Positions 17,540-28,216 of a stretch of 64,000 nt of DNA are shown here, piece by piece. The stretch lies in the NCBI GenBank assembly GCA_018139225.1, contig JAGSNX010000001.1, forward strand, positions 930,001 to 994,000. The letters are read 5' to 3'. The number at the start of each line of letters is the position of its first letter. Position 1 is the stretch's first letter. Origin of the DNA: Microvirga sp. SRT01. GTDB taxonomy: Bacteria; Pseudomonadota; Alphaproteobacteria; Sphingomonadales; Sphingomonadaceae. The notes beneath the pieces are model-generated. The model saw nothing but the letters and a program-made list of their open reading frames with translations, had not been told where the DNA came from and ran no database searches. A program made the translations under genes and the position numbers.

Positions 17540-20041
17540 CTAGTAGATTCCGCCTTCCCTTTGCAAGAAATCGCTGTCGCGGGGTGCCTGCGTCGCCGTG
17601 GCGGTGGGGGCGACGGTCGGTGCAACATCGGAGCGGCGGGCGCGGCGGCGAGGTTCGGTTTCGGGCTTGAACGCCTCCCAGATCACAGATGCCTTGGGAT
17701 CGGTGTCGGTCGGGAAGGTGCCGAACACCGGCTTGCCGCTGCCGCGATCGATGCGGACCATGCGGATGCCAGCGGGGGCGCGGAACGGCAGCTTCTCCAG
17801 TCCTTCGTACGCTTTCGTCGCGAATTGCTTGAAGATCGGCGCGGCGAACGTACCGCCCTGCACCGCCCCGCCCAGGTTTCGGGGCGTGTCGTAGCCGATA
17901 TACAGGCCGCCAACGAACTGCGGGGTGCCGCCGATGAACCAGACGTCGGTCGGGCCGGTGGTGGTGCCAGTCTTACCGAACATCGGCCGATCCAGGTCGC
18001 GCAGCACGGTGGCGGTGCCGCGCTGGATCACGCCCTCGGTGATGTGGACCATCTGGTACGCGGTCAATGGGTCGATCACCTGCTTCTGGCGCATCGCCGG
18101 GCGCGGCATCGCGCGGCCGTTCCATTCGGGCGTATTGCAGCCATCGCAGGGACGCCAGTTGTCAGGGAAGATCACCTTGCCGTGGCGGTCCTGCACGAAG
18201 TCGATCAGGCTGGGCGGTCCGCCGCGACCCTGATTGGCGAGGATCGAGAAGGCATTGACCATCCGCTGCACCGTCGTCTCGCCGGCACCGAGCGCGAAGG
18301 ACAGATAGGGCGAGTAGTTCCCGATCCCCATCCGCTTCATCAGCGACACGATGCGCGGCATGCCCGTCTGCGCGGCGGCGCGGACGGTCATCAGGTTGCG
18401 CGATTGTTCGATGCCCCAGCGCATCGTGTGCGGCCCGGCGCCGCGCATGTTGCCGAAGTTACGGAAGCATTTCTGCCCCAGCCGCGCACCTTGATAGACG
18501 CAGAACGGGCCGTCGACGATGATCGAGGCGGGCGTCATTCCGTTCTCCAGCGCCGCGGAATACACGATCGGCTTGATCGTCGATCCCGGCTGCCGCATCG
18601 CCTGCGTCGCCCGGTTGAACGCCTGCAAGCGAGCATCGAAGCCGCCCTGCATCGCCAGCACGCGCCCGGTGCCCGGTTCCTCGACGACGAACCCGCCGGA
18701 CACGCGTGGTACGGAGCGGATCGCCCAGTCGTTGCCGGACGGTGCGACCGCGAGGATGTCGCCGGCCTCGATCGCGCCGAACGCGTTGCCGCCGCCGCCG
18801 CGGACCGGCATCTGCGCGGCCCAGCGCGGCATCGTGCCGGTCGTGCCGTCGGAGAAGCCGATCGACCAGCCGCCGTCATCTCGTGCGATGGCGATGCCGG
18901 CGCGCCAGTCCTTGTAGTCGAGGCCGATGTTGGTGTTCAGCAGCGACTGGAGCCAGTTGTCGCCGTCGATGTCGACATGGCGCAGCGGGCCGGACCAGCC
19001 ACGACCGCCCTCGAACCGCATCAGACCGTCGCGGAGCGCCTCCTGCGCCAGATCCTGAAGCCGCGTGTCGAGCGATGAGCGGACCCAAAGGCCGCCGGAA
19101 TAGACGCTGTACGGTCCATCCTTTGCCGACTCGCCGAACTTGTCGATCAGCAGGCGGCGCACCTCTTCAACGAAGTACCCGCCCTGTGCCTCGAACTTGG
19201 GGGTGCGGCGCAGGATGGTGCCGAGCGGCTCGGCGTTGGCCGCCGAATATTGCGCCTGGGTGATGAAGCCGTTGCGGAGCATCTCCCGCAGCACATAGTT
19301 GCGGCGGTCCATCGCGCGTTCGGGATGCCGGACGGGGTCGTAGTTGGACGGACCCTTGGGCAGGATCGCCAGATAGGCCATCTGGCCGAGGCTGAGATCG
19401 GCCAGTTCCTTGTCGAAATAGGCGTGGCTCGCCGCCTCGACGCCGAACGCGTTGCGGCCCAGCGCAATCTGGTTGAGATAGAGTTCCAGGATCTGCGGCT
19501 TGGTCAGCGTATCCTCGATCTTCCACGCCAAAATCGCCTCGCGCAGCTTGCGCGTAGGCGAGTATTCGGCGCCGATCAGCAGGTTCTTGGCGACCTGCTG
19601 CGTGATCGTGGAGCCGCCCTTGGCGCGGCGGCCGGTCCCGAACTTCTGCGCATAGTCGATGACGGCGCCGGCGAGACCGGGATAGTCGACGCCGTGATGT
19701 TCGAAGAAGGTACGGTCCTCGGCGGCGAGGAAGGCGCGGACCAGCATCGGCGGGTATTCGCCGTAGGACAGTTCGACACGACGCTCGCGGGCATAGGACT
19801 GGACGGGCACGCCGTCCGCACCGCGCACGTTGGTCGGCAGGGGCGGCTCGTAGGTTCGCAGCTGGTCGACCGAGGGCAGGTCGCGGATGACGAGCAGCCA
19901 CAGCAGGAACGCCCCGACCGCGGCGATCAGTACGAGCCCGGCGAGGAGCTTGACCCACCAGCGTCCCCACAGGCGCGCGACGCGGCCACCGGGGGGACGG
20001 TCGTCGGGCAGATCGGAGGTGCTGGGAGAAACGGACGCCAT
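17540..20041 (-). CDS. mrcA: Penicillin-binding protein 1A (bifunctional glycosyltransferase/transpeptidase)
   Basis: This 833-residue class A PBP polymerises and crosslinks peptidoglycan. It has a short cytoplasmic tail, one membrane segment at about residues 31-52, then the GT51 domain with AAEDRTFFEHHGVDYPG (catalytic E109), KGGSTITQQVAKNLL and ELYLNQIALGRNAFGVEAAS. An OB/PCB1-like insert follows. The transpeptidase domain shows RQPGSTIKPIVYSAAL (serine nucleophile, SxxK), SRN and KTGTT. The tail is proline/alanine rich. The ATG at 20041 is chosen because upstream in-frame codons have no site; it has little Shine-Dalgarno itself. An amidase lies just upstream on the same strand, so envelope genes cluster. 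Confidence 0.95.
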   Translation of the reverse strand: MASVSPSTSDLPDDRPPGGRVARLWGRWWVKLLAGLVLIAAVGAFLLWLLVIRDLPSVDQLRTYEPPLPTNVRGADGVPVQSYARERRVELSYGEYPPMLVRAFLAAEDRTFFEHHGVDYPGLAGAVIDYAQKFGTGRRAKGGSTITQQVAKNLLIGAEYSPTRKLREAILAWKIEDTLTKPQILELYLNQIALGRNAFGVEAASHAYFDKELADLSLGQMAYLAILPKGPSNYDPVRHPERAMDRRNYVLREMLRNGFITQAQYSAANAEPLGTILRRTPKFEAQGGYFVEEVRRLLIDKFGESAKDGPYSVYSGGLWVRSSLDTRLQDLAQEALRDGLMRFEGGRGWSGPLRHVDIDGDNWLQSLLNTNIGLDYKDWRAGIAIARDDGGWSIGFSDGTTGTMPRWAAQMPVRGGGGNAFGAIEAGDILAVAPSGNDWAIRSVPRVSGGFVVEEPGTGRVLAMQGGFDARLQAFNRATQAMRQPGSTIKPIVYSAALENGMTPASIIVDGPFCVYQGARLGQKCFRNFGNMRGAGPHTMRWGIEQSRNLMTVRAAAQTGMPRIVSLMKRMGIGNYSPYLSFALGAGETTVQRMVNAFSILANQGRGGPPSLIDFVQDRHGKVIFPDNWRPCDGCNTPEWNGRAMPRPAMRQKQVIDPLTAYQMVHITEGVIQRGTATVLRDLDRPMFGKTGTTTGPTDVWFIGGTPQFVGGLYIGYDTPRNLGGAVQGGTFAAPIFKQFATKAYEGLEKLPFRAPAGIRMVRIDRGSGKPVFGTFPTDTDPKASVIWEAFKPETEPRRRARRSDVAPTVAPTATATQAPRDSDFLQREGGIY

Positions 20042-20259
20042 ACTGTGGCGCGGCTTATACCAGCTTGGAGCCGGCTCGCCAGCGGTGTGATTCGACTGGC
20101 ACCGCCGATGGCCCAAGTGGCTGTAATCATTCGGACCGGTGTCGGAAGGTTAGGCTAAGGTTAGTCCAATGCGGCGTTTCGGCAGCGGGCGCGGTACAGA
20201 CGGTTCAAAGAGCAAACCCGCCTTCTACGCCTCCCTCGCAGTGTAGGACAGCGCACCCG

Positions 20260-21477
20260 TCAGCGTCCGACCATCCGGCGTGCGAAATGGACCTCGACGG
20301 CGCGACGGACGCTTTCGGCGATGGCTTCGCGGCCGTCATCGGAATCGAGGAAGGCGGCATCCCTGGGGTTGGAGATATAGCCCGTCTCGAACAGGATCGA
20401 CGGCAGGTCGGGCGCCTTAAGGACCATCAGCGACGCCATGCGGTGGAAGTTGGTCTTGGTCGGGATCAGCGGCTTGGCCTCGCGCCCCAGCAGACGAGCG
20501 AACGTCGCCGAGTTGTTCATCGTCTCGCGCTGAGTCAGGTCGATCAGGATCGAGGACACGTCGGCGCCGGCATCGCCGAGGTTCACGCCGGCGATCACGT
20601 CCGCCTTGTTCTCGCGCGCGGCGAGGCGTGCGGCTTCCTTGTCGGAGGCGACTTCGGACAGGGTGTAGACGGACGCGCCGGTGGCGTCGCCGCTGCCGAC
20701 GCTGTCGCAGTGGATCGAGATGAACAGGCTCGCCTTCAAACGCCGGGCGATGCCATAGCGTTCGCGCAGGACGAGGTACTTGTCGCTGTCGCGGGTCAGC
20801 GCGACGCGGACCCGGCCGCCGTCCAGCAGTTCCTTGCGGATGGCGCGCGCGATCTTCAGCGTCACGTCCTTCTCGCGCAGCTTGGTGACCGGATTGATCG
20901 CGCCGGGATCGACACCGCCATGCCCGGCGTCGATCACGACCAGCGGGCGGGTGTCGTCGCCCGCGACGCGAGGGAGCGGCGGGGCCTTGCGCGCGGGCGG
21001 AACGGGAACGGTGACCTTGTATTTCGGCCTGGAGCCGAACGACAGGAAGTCGAGAGGTCCCGCAATACTGGCGGCGATAAAGCGACCGTCGTCGACCGGC
21101 CTCAAGGTCAAGGTCAGCTCGCGACCGCTGGAGTCGAAGCCACCGTCCGACACGATCACCGGGCGTACCAGATCGAACACCAGCCGCCGACCACCATCCT
21201 CGCGGTGGACCGCGCCGACCGGGCCGGCGGGCGCGATCGACAGGCCCCTCGGTGCATTCCCGACATCGACCGCGATCTGACGCGGCTCGTCCAGCAAGGT
21301 CGCCGCCGCATCGGTGGCGGGCGCGTCGAACCGGATGACGATGTGCGTACGATCGATCGCTACCGAGGTGACCGTCGCGGCGAATACCGGCGTCGCGATC
21401 GCCGCCGATGTCAGCGCGAGCGCGAAGGCCGCGCATCGCATGCGCCGCCCGCCGCCCCTGCCGTCGCCCCCGAACAT
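20260..21477 (-). CDS. amiC: N-acetylmuramoyl-L-alanine amidase with AMIN domain
   Basis: This 405-residue secreted protein splits septal peptidoglycan during daughter-cell separation. After a signal peptide (ALALTSAAIATPVFAA) comes an AMIN domain (about residues 35-140, with IRFDAPA and LTLRPVDDGRF), which directs amidases to the septum. The Amidase_3 catalytic domain has VVIDAGHGGVDPGAI (first zinc histidine), REKDVTL (glutamate), SIHCDSV and LFETGYISNP (C-terminal glutamate). Start choice: ATG 21477 has AGGGG eight bases upstream; ATG 21441 gives a neater signal peptide. AmiC versus AmiA/B naming is by architecture only. Confidence 0.88.
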   Translation of the reverse strand: MFGGDGRGGGRRMRCAAFALALTSAAIATPVFAATVTSVAIDRTHIVIRFDAPATDAAATLLDEPRQIAVDVGNAPRGLSIAPAGPVGAVHREDGGRRLVFDLVRPVIVSDGGFDSSGRELTLTLRPVDDGRFIAASIAGPLDFLSFGSRPKYKVTVPVPPARKAPPLPRVAGDDTRPLVVIDAGHGGVDPGAINPVTKLREKDVTLKIARAIRKELLDGGRVRVALTRDSDKYLVLRERYGIARRLKASLFISIHCDSVGSGDATGASVYTLSEVASDKEAARLAARENKADVIAGVNLGDAGADVSSILIDLTQRETMNNSATFARLLGREAKPLIPTKTNFHRMASLMVLKAPDLPSILFETGYISNPRDAAFLDSDDGREAIAESVRRAVEVHFARRMVGR

Positions 21478-21946
21478 CCTGCTCGCCCCTGCTCGCGGTC
21501 CAAGGGCACTGGAGCGCCCGCGGGGACCGAATATCGTTACGCCTACCATAAATCCGCTGTAACGACCTATGGTTAACGCAATCTTAGCCTTTACCGATCT
21601 ATGCCGAGCATCGCGGAAAAGCGCCGGTTGCGACGAACGGTTGGCAATGCTAGCTATGGATTGCATCCGTGCGTCGGTCCAGACCGGTGCCGGTTCCGCG
21701 CGTCCGCCCGGTTGGCGGACATATTCCAGGTTGACGCTCGCATGACGCATTTCCCCCGCACGCCAGACCGCCCGGCCTTCGCCGGCGGGAGCGGCGTGGC
21801 GCGGGAGCCGAACGGCCCACCGCCCCGGCGGCGTTCGCGAGCAGACGCATTCCTTGCAACATCGGCGACGCCGGCACCCTGCCGCGTCGCGACCAATCGT
21901 CGCGCGTTCCCCCCCGAGGGTGGCGGACGCGCGTGGAGAGCCATCA
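21478..21946. other. Long spacer between divergent amidase and rne genes
   Basis: These 469 bases contain no gene I can support; the ORFs that cross it are compositional. The half nearer rne probably includes a long 5' leader of the rne message. Long leaders are known to mediate RNase E autoregulation in enterobacteria, and whether this one does so is untested. AT-richer sequence at about 21540-21610 is the likeliest place for the two divergent promoters, but I could not assign convincing -35 and -10 boxes. Confidence 0.4.
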
Positions 21947-24685
21947 ATGACCACGCGTATGCTGATCGACGCACGCCACCGGGAAGAAACCCGCGTGGCG
22001 GTCGTCCAGGGTAACCGGATCGAGGAATTCGATTTCGAGTCCGCCGAGCGCAAGCAGCTCAAGGGCAACATCTATCTCGCCAAGGTAACCCGCGTCGAGC
22101 CGTCGCTCCAGGCGGCGTTCATCGATTACGGTGGCAACCGTCACGGTTTCCTCGCCTTTTCGGAAATCCACCCGGATTACTACCAGATCCCCAAGGAGGA
22201 TCGCGACGCGTTGCTGCGCGAAGAGGCGGAGCATGCGGCCGAGGAAGCCGCGCTGCGTGCCGAGCAGGACGACGACGACGATCATCATGACGATCATGAC
22301 CATCGCGACCACGGCCATGACGAAGACGATCACGACCATGACGATCACGACGATCATGAGGAGGGCGAAGGCGAGGCCGGCGGCGAGACCGACGGCACGT
22401 CGAAGAAGCCGCGCGGGCAGAACGACGATCAGGTGGAGGCGCTGCGCCAGCGTCGCATGAACCTGCGCCGCCGCTACAAGATTCAGGACGTGATCCGCCG
22501 CCGTCAGGTGCTGCTGGTGCAGGTCGTGAAGGAAGAGCGCGGCAACAAGGGTGCGGCACTGACGACGTACCTGTCGCTCGCCGGCCGTTACTGCGTGCTG
22601 ATGCCGAACACGTCGCATGGCGGCGGCATTTCGCGGAAGATTTCGAACGCCGCCGATCGCAAGCGGCTGAAGACGATCATGGCCGATCTGGCGCTGCCGT
22701 CGTCGATGGGCTGCATCGTCCGCACCGCCGGGCTTCAGCGCACGCGCACCGAGATCAAGCGCGACTTCGACTATCTGGCACGTCTGTGGGACGAGATCCG
22801 GGACAAGACGCTGACGTCGTCGGCCCCTGCGCTGGTCTATGGCGACAGCGACCTGATCAAGCGTGCGATTCGCGACATCTACAACGCCGGCGTCGATGAG
22901 GTCGTGGTCGAGGGCGAGGAAGGCTATCGCCATGCCAAGGACTTCATGCGCCTGCTGATGCCGAGCCACGCGAAGAAGGTGAAGCAGTACGCCGACGCCG
23001 TGCCGCTGTTCCAGCGCGCACACGTCGAAGACCAGCTCGCGGCGATGTACAACCCGGTCGTGCAGTTGAAGTCGGGCGGCTATCTCGTCATCAACCCGAC
23101 CGAGGCTCTGGTGTCGATCGACATCAACTCGGGCCGCTCGACGCGCGAGCATAATATCGAACAGACCGCGACCGCGACCAATCTGGAAGCGGCGCAGGAG
23201 ATCGCACGCCAGTTGCGCCTGCGCGACATGGCCGGCCTCGTCGTCATCGACTTCATCGACATGGACAACGGGTCGAACGTCCGGAAGGTCGAGAAGGCGA
23301 TGAAGGAGGCGCTGAAGAACGATCGCGCCCGCATCCAGGTCGGCCGCATCTCCAGCTTCGGCCTGATGGAAATGAGCCGCCAGCGGCTGCGTACCGGCGT
23401 GCTCGAAGCGTCGACGCGCCAGTGCCCGCATTGCGAGGGCACGGGTCTGGTCCGCACGGCGTCGTCGGCCGGCCTTTCGGCGCTGCGCCTGATCGAGGAC
23501 GAGGCGGCACGCGGTCGCGGCTCGCTGCTGACGCTGCGCGCGTCGCAGGAGGCGACGATCTACGTGCTGAACCGCAAGCGCGGAGACATTGCCGAGATCG
23601 AGGATCGCTACGGCGTACAGGTCGAGATCATCCCCGACCGCGAGGAAGAAGGTGCGCGCATGTCGGTCGAGGCCTCCGGCCCGCCGCCTGCGCATGCTCC
23701 GAAGATCGATGAGCTGATCATCGAGGAGGAAGAGGACGAGGTCTTCGACGAGGTCGAGATCGAGGAGGACGACGAGGAAGAGGTCGTCGAGGCCCGCGCG
23801 CCCCGTCAGCCACGCGAGGCACGTGGTGACGACGAGAGCGAGGGTGAGCGCGGCAAGCGTCGTCGTCGCCGTCGCGGTCGTCGGGGCCGGGCGAAGGATG
23901 GCGAGGGCTCGGAGGCTGGTGATGCGACCGAGGCGTCGGATGACGGCGTCGAGCAGGTCGAGAGCGACGATGCCGTCGAGACGGTAGACACCGTCGGGGC
24001 GGAGGACATCGACGCCGGCGACGAGCAGGCCGAGTTCGCGGGCGAGCAGCCGGCGGGCGAAGGCGGACGTCGCCGTCGTGGGCGTCGCGGTCGTCGCGGT
24101 GGCCGTCGTCAGGAGGGCGGTGCCGAGGGTGCCGTCGAGGCGAACGTCGAGGTCGAGGAAGCCGCCGATGCGGGCGACTCCGGCCCGGTCACGAGCGCGC
24201 TGGCGTTGGCACCGGTCGAGCCGGTAGTGGTCGAAGCGGCTCCTGTCGTCGCCGAGGAGGCAGCGCCGAAGACGCGCCGTCGTCCGCGGGCGCGGGCTGC
24301 GGCTCCGGTCGAGGCGGCTGCCCCGGCCGCCGAGGCTGCGCCGGTCGAGGCCGCTGCTCCCGTCGCGAACGACGAGGCCACGCCGAAGCCGAAGCGGACC
24401 CGCAAGAAGAAGGCGGACGTGGACGCTCCGGTCGAGGCGGCCCCGACTCCCGAGCCGGCTCCCGAACCCGTCGCGGAGGAGGCTCCGGCCAAGCCCAAGC
24501 GGACACGCCGGAAGAAGGCCGATGCCGATGCCGACGCTCCGGCCGCGGAAGCGCCCGCTCCTGTCGTGACGGAGGCGGACGCCGAGCCCGATCAGGTCCC
24601 GGCCGAGCCGCTCGCCGGCGAAACCGACGACGCCCCCGCCGGCCCGCCGCGGCGCGGCTGGTGGCAGCGGACCTTCGGCGCGTGA
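21947..24685 (+). CDS. rne: Ribonuclease E
   Basis: This 912-residue endoribonuclease begins mRNA decay and processes rRNA and tRNA. The split S1 domain occupies about residues 36-215 and is interrupted by an acidic/histidine insertion (residues 108-137, ten histidines among aspartates). Then follow the 5' sensor and the DNase I-like catalytic core, with VSIDINSGRST and VIDFIDMDN (catalytic aspartates). The zinc link is CPHCEGTG. The C-terminal half is disordered, with arginine-rich RNA-binding tracts (KRRRRRRGRRGR and a second), alanine/proline repeats, and a final RGWWQRTFGA, matching the GWW peptide that binds PNPase in Caulobacter. Start ATG follows GGAGAG. Confidence 0.96.
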   Translation: MTTRMLIDARHREETRVAVVQGNRIEEFDFESAERKQLKGNIYLAKVTRVEPSLQAAFIDYGGNRHGFLAFSEIHPDYYQIPKEDRDALLREEAEHAAEEAALRAEQDDDDDHHDDHDHRDHGHDEDDHDHDDHDDHEEGEGEAGGETDGTSKKPRGQNDDQVEALRQRRMNLRRRYKIQDVIRRRQVLLVQVVKEERGNKGAALTTYLSLAGRYCVLMPNTSHGGGISRKISNAADRKRLKTIMADLALPSSMGCIVRTAGLQRTRTEIKRDFDYLARLWDEIRDKTLTSSAPALVYGDSDLIKRAIRDIYNAGVDEVVVEGEEGYRHAKDFMRLLMPSHAKKVKQYADAVPLFQRAHVEDQLAAMYNPVVQLKSGGYLVINPTEALVSIDINSGRSTREHNIEQTATATNLEAAQEIARQLRLRDMAGLVVIDFIDMDNGSNVRKVEKAMKEALKNDRARIQVGRISSFGLMEMSRQRLRTGVLEASTRQCPHCEGTGLVRTASSAGLSALRLIEDEAARGRGSLLTLRASQEATIYVLNRKRGDIAEIEDRYGVQVEIIPDREEEGARMSVEASGPPPAHAPKIDELIIEEEEDEVFDEVEIEEDDEEEVVEARAPRQPREARGDDESEGERGKRRRRRRGRRGRAKDGEGSEAGDATEASDDGVEQVESDDAVETVDTVGAEDIDAGDEQAEFAGEQPAGEGGRRRRGRRGRRGGRRQEGGAEGAVEANVEVEEAADAGDSGPVTSALALAPVEPVVVEAAPVVAEEAAPKTRRRPRARAAAPVEAAAPAAEAAPVEAAAPVANDEATPKPKRTRKKKADVDAPVEAAPTPEPAPEPVAEEAPAKPKRTRRKKADADADAPAAEAPAPVVTEADAEPDQVPAEPLAGETDDAPAGPPRRGWWQRTFGA

Positions 24686-24692
24686 CCTTGGG

Positions 24693-24731
24693 CCGCCCCG
24701 CACTCGCAGGAGTGCGGGGCGGTTCTGGTTT
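24693..24731 (+). terminator. Intrinsic terminator of rne
   Basis: A perfect 13-bp stem (24693-24705 with 24710-24722), loop GCAG, followed by a T-rich stretch TTCTGGTTT. It begins seven bases after the rne stop codon and is the strongest terminator in the window. Confidence 0.85.
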
Positions 24732-24838
24732 GGGGCTCTGACGGGCGGTCGTGCTGCCCTTCACCCGCCGTTCAGCCGCCCCGGCCCATCGCGGCGTGCC
24801 GTTGATCCCGCCGGCCATTTAGCGGATACCCCTTACCG

Positions 24839-26194
24839 ATGACGCGCTTCGCTGCCCTGACGAGCCTCGCGATGGCTGCGCTGTTGTGGACGCAGCCGGC
24901 GGCGGCGCAATCGATCCTGCGCGATGCGGAAACGGAAAGCCTGTTCGCGGACATGTCCGCGCCGCTGATCTCCGCAGCGGGTCTGCGACCGCAGGACGTG
25001 AAGATCGTGCTGATCAACGACAGCTCGATCAACGCGTTCGTCGCGGGCGGGCAGATCGTCTATGTGCATTCCGGCCTGATCCAGGCGGCGAGCAACGCCA
25101 ATCAGGTGCAGGGCGTGATCGCGCACGAACTGGGCCATATCGCCGACGGCCATGTCCTGTCGGGCGAGGCGGCGATGAAGCCGGCGATGAAGATTTCGAT
25201 CCTGTCGATGGTGCTGGCGCTGGCGGCGATCGCCGCCGGATCGGGCGAGGCGGGCGCCGGCATCATGGGCATGGGGCAGCAGGCGGCGATGGGCAACTAC
25301 CTCGCCTTCAGTCGCGTGCAGGAAGCGACCGCAGACGCCTCCGCCGTGCGCTACCTCGACACCGCGGGCATCACCGGCAAGGGGATGCTGAGCTTTTTCA
25401 AGACGATGCAGCAGGACGAATATCGCTACGGCCTGTCGAACATCGATCCGTTCATGCAGAGCCATCCGCTATCGGGCACGCGCATCCAGACGCTGACCGG
25501 CGACGTGCAGAAGTCGGCCGCGTACGACAAGGCGCCCGACGCGGCGTTGCAGGAGCGGTTCCGGCGGGTGCGCGCGAAGCTGGCCGGTTACGTCATGGAC
25601 GCGCCACGGACGCTGACCGAATATCCCGAGACGGACCAGACGATCTACGCACAATACGCCCGCGCCTATGCCTATCATAAATCGGGCTATCCCGAGAAAG
25701 CGGACGCGGAGGCGAATGCGCTGGTCAGGCGCGAGCCGAACAACCCGTATTTCCAGGAGATCAAGGGCCAGATCCTGCTGGAGGCGGGGAAGCCGCGCGC
25801 CGCGCTCGTGCCGCTCCGGCTGGCAACGCAGGAGTCCGGGAGCAATCCGCTGATCTCGACGACGCTGGGCCACGCGTTGATCGCGACCGACGACAAGGCG
25901 AACCTGCCCGAGGCGATCAAGGTTCTGCGCGTGGCGGTGCAACGCGACGACGAGAATCCCTGGGGCTGGATGCAGCTCGGCACCGCTTACGAGCGCACCG
26001 GCGACGAGCCGCGCGCCGCGCTCGCCACCGCCGAGCGCGCGAGCATGATGGGCGATCAGCGCACCGCCATCGCCTCCGCCAAATATGCGATGGCCAACAT
26101 CCCGTCGAACACGCCCGACTGGATTCGCGCGCAGGACATCGCGATGACCTCCAGCGACGCGTTCGCGGGTGAAAAGAAGAAGAAACGCCGGTGA
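24839..26194 (+). CDS. M48 family metalloprotease with TPR region (BepA-like)
   Basis: This 451-residue periplasmic zinc protease has a signal peptide ending QPAAAQS and the M48 active site GVIAHELGHIADGH (HExxH), with a downstream glutamate in QEATADASAVRYL. The second half, from about residue 250, is a run of TPR-like helices (AYAYHKSGYPEKADAEANALVRREP; WMQLGTAYERTGDEPRAAL). This layout matches BepA/YfgC, which degrades or helps assemble outer-membrane proteins such as LptD. Its stop overlaps the GTG start of a DsbA-like gene, hinting at a joint role in envelope protein folding. Confidence 0.88.
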   Translation: MTRFAALTSLAMAALLWTQPAAAQSILRDAETESLFADMSAPLISAAGLRPQDVKIVLINDSSINAFVAGGQIVYVHSGLIQAASNANQVQGVIAHELGHIADGHVLSGEAAMKPAMKISILSMVLALAAIAAGSGEAGAGIMGMGQQAAMGNYLAFSRVQEATADASAVRYLDTAGITGKGMLSFFKTMQQDEYRYGLSNIDPFMQSHPLSGTRIQTLTGDVQKSAAYDKAPDAALQERFRRVRAKLAGYVMDAPRTLTEYPETDQTIYAQYARAYAYHKSGYPEKADAEANALVRREPNNPYFQEIKGQILLEAGKPRAALVPLRLATQESGSNPLISTTLGHALIATDDKANLPEAIKVLRVAVQRDDENPWGWMQLGTAYERTGDEPRAALATAERASMMGDQRTAIASAKYAMANIPSNTPDWIRAQDIAMTSSDAFAGEKKKKRR

Positions 26195-26877
26195 AAGCTC
26201 CGATATTGTTCGCAACCGCCGTCGCCGGCGGGCTGGTGGGGGCTGCCGCCACCTACTTGATCCCCCGCGGTGACAGCGACGTGCGCGGATATCTGATGGC
26301 GCATCCGGAGGTGATCCCGGAGGCGATGCGTCGCTTGCAGGAGCGGGAGGCAGGCAAGTCCGTCGCCGCGAACCGCGACGCGATCACGACGCCGTTCGCG
26401 GGGGCCTGGGCGGGCAATCCGAAGGCGGATGTCACGCTGGTCGAATATTACGATTATAATTGCGGCTATTGTCGCGCCAGCCTGCCCGCGATCCGGCAGT
26501 TGCTGGCCGATGATTCGAACCTGCGCATCGTGTTCCGGGAGCTGCCGGTACTGGCGGACAGCAGCCGCGATGCCGCCCGGATCAGCCTGGTCGCGGCGGC
26601 GCAGGACAAGTTCTCGAAGTTCCACGACGCGCTGTACGCGGGCGGGCCGGTGTCGACCGACACGATCGCCGCCGCCGCGCGGACCGCTGGCGTCGATACG
26701 AGCGATCTGTCGACGATCGCGCCCAGGGTGGATGCGGAGATCGCGAGCAACCTCGATACCGCGGCGAAGCTGGGGATCACCGGCACACCGAGCTGGGTGA
26801 TCGGCGACCGGGTGATGTCGGGCGCCTTCCCGATCGAGGACCTGAAACGCGCGATCGCCGAGGCGCGCGCGGGGTAA
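26191..26877 (+). CDS. DsbA family thioredoxin-fold disulfide oxidoreductase
   Basis: This 228-residue protein has an N-terminal hydrophobic segment (FATAVAGGLVGAAATYLI) acting as signal or anchor, then a thioredoxin fold with the redox motif DYNCGYCRASLP (CxxC with GY between). The cis-proline loop reads GITGTPSWVIGDRV. It resembles the ScsC/BdbD-like DsbA family rather than classic E. coli DsbA (CPHC). It likely oxidises or isomerises disulfides in the periplasm. Start is GTG, overlapping the protease stop (GTGA). Partner and direction of electron flow are not evident. Confidence 0.85.
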   Translation: MKAPILFATAVAGGLVGAAATYLIPRGDSDVRGYLMAHPEVIPEAMRRLQEREAGKSVAANRDAITTPFAGAWAGNPKADVTLVEYYDYNCGYCRASLPAIRQLLADDSNLRIVFRELPVLADSSRDAARISLVAAAQDKFSKFHDALYAGGPVSTDTIAAAARTAGVDTSDLSTIAPRVDAEIASNLDTAAKLGITGTPSWVIGDRVMSGAFPIEDLKRAIAEARAG

Positions 26878-27117
26878 CGGCCGGCGGAGGATCATGGACG
26901 GATGAACCGCTGGCGGGTGACGGCGTGACGTTGGGCCACCGGTCCGTTTGCCGTGAGCTTGTCGAAGAGCTTGATTTCCAATTGTGCTTCAAATCGCTCC
27001 GGTGGCTCGCCACGGCTCCACCCCACCCCGGCCCGCTCCTAAAAGCGGGGAGTTAGACGTTTGCGCCGTCCCCTCCCGCCGCTAAGACGCCGCCAACTAC
27101 CCAACAGGGGGACAGAC

Positions 27118-28050
<933 letters not shown>

Positions 28051-28070
28051 GCTCCGCCACGCCCCTGGTC

Positions 28071-28150
28071 CCACGAAAGCGGGAGCCCAGTAAACACGCA
28101 GTACAAAGGCGGATGAGTTCGGAGACACTGGGCTCCCGCCTTCGCGGGGG
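28071..28150. repeat. 80-bp inverted-repeat element inside the ABC exporter operon
   Basis: Left arm 28071-28091 (CCACGAAAGCGGGAGCCCAGT) is mirrored by the right arm 28127-28150 (ACTGGGCTCCCGCCTTCGC...), leaving a 35-base centre. It fills most of the 166-bp gap between the ATPase and permease genes. It looks like a small MITE or REP-type insertion. Confidence 0.65.
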
Positions 28151-28216
28151 CACAATCCTCGTCGGTCGGAAGGCTCACGGTCGCCCTCGCCCCACCCTGA
28201 ACCGAGGAACGATCGC

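Noticed and set aside
20042-20116. N-terminal extension of PBP1A
   Set aside because: The added 25 residues contain no feature, and the gene-like start is the ATG at 20041. A TATAAG box at 20054-20059 would leave almost no leader, but the -35 is poor, so I do not claim a leaderless message.
21944-24703. A 919-codon open frame on the minus strand opposite rne
   Set aside because: It mirrors RNase E exactly; its valine/methionine/isoleucine-rich stretch is the complement of the GAC/CAT-rich insertion codons. No domain and no ribosome site.
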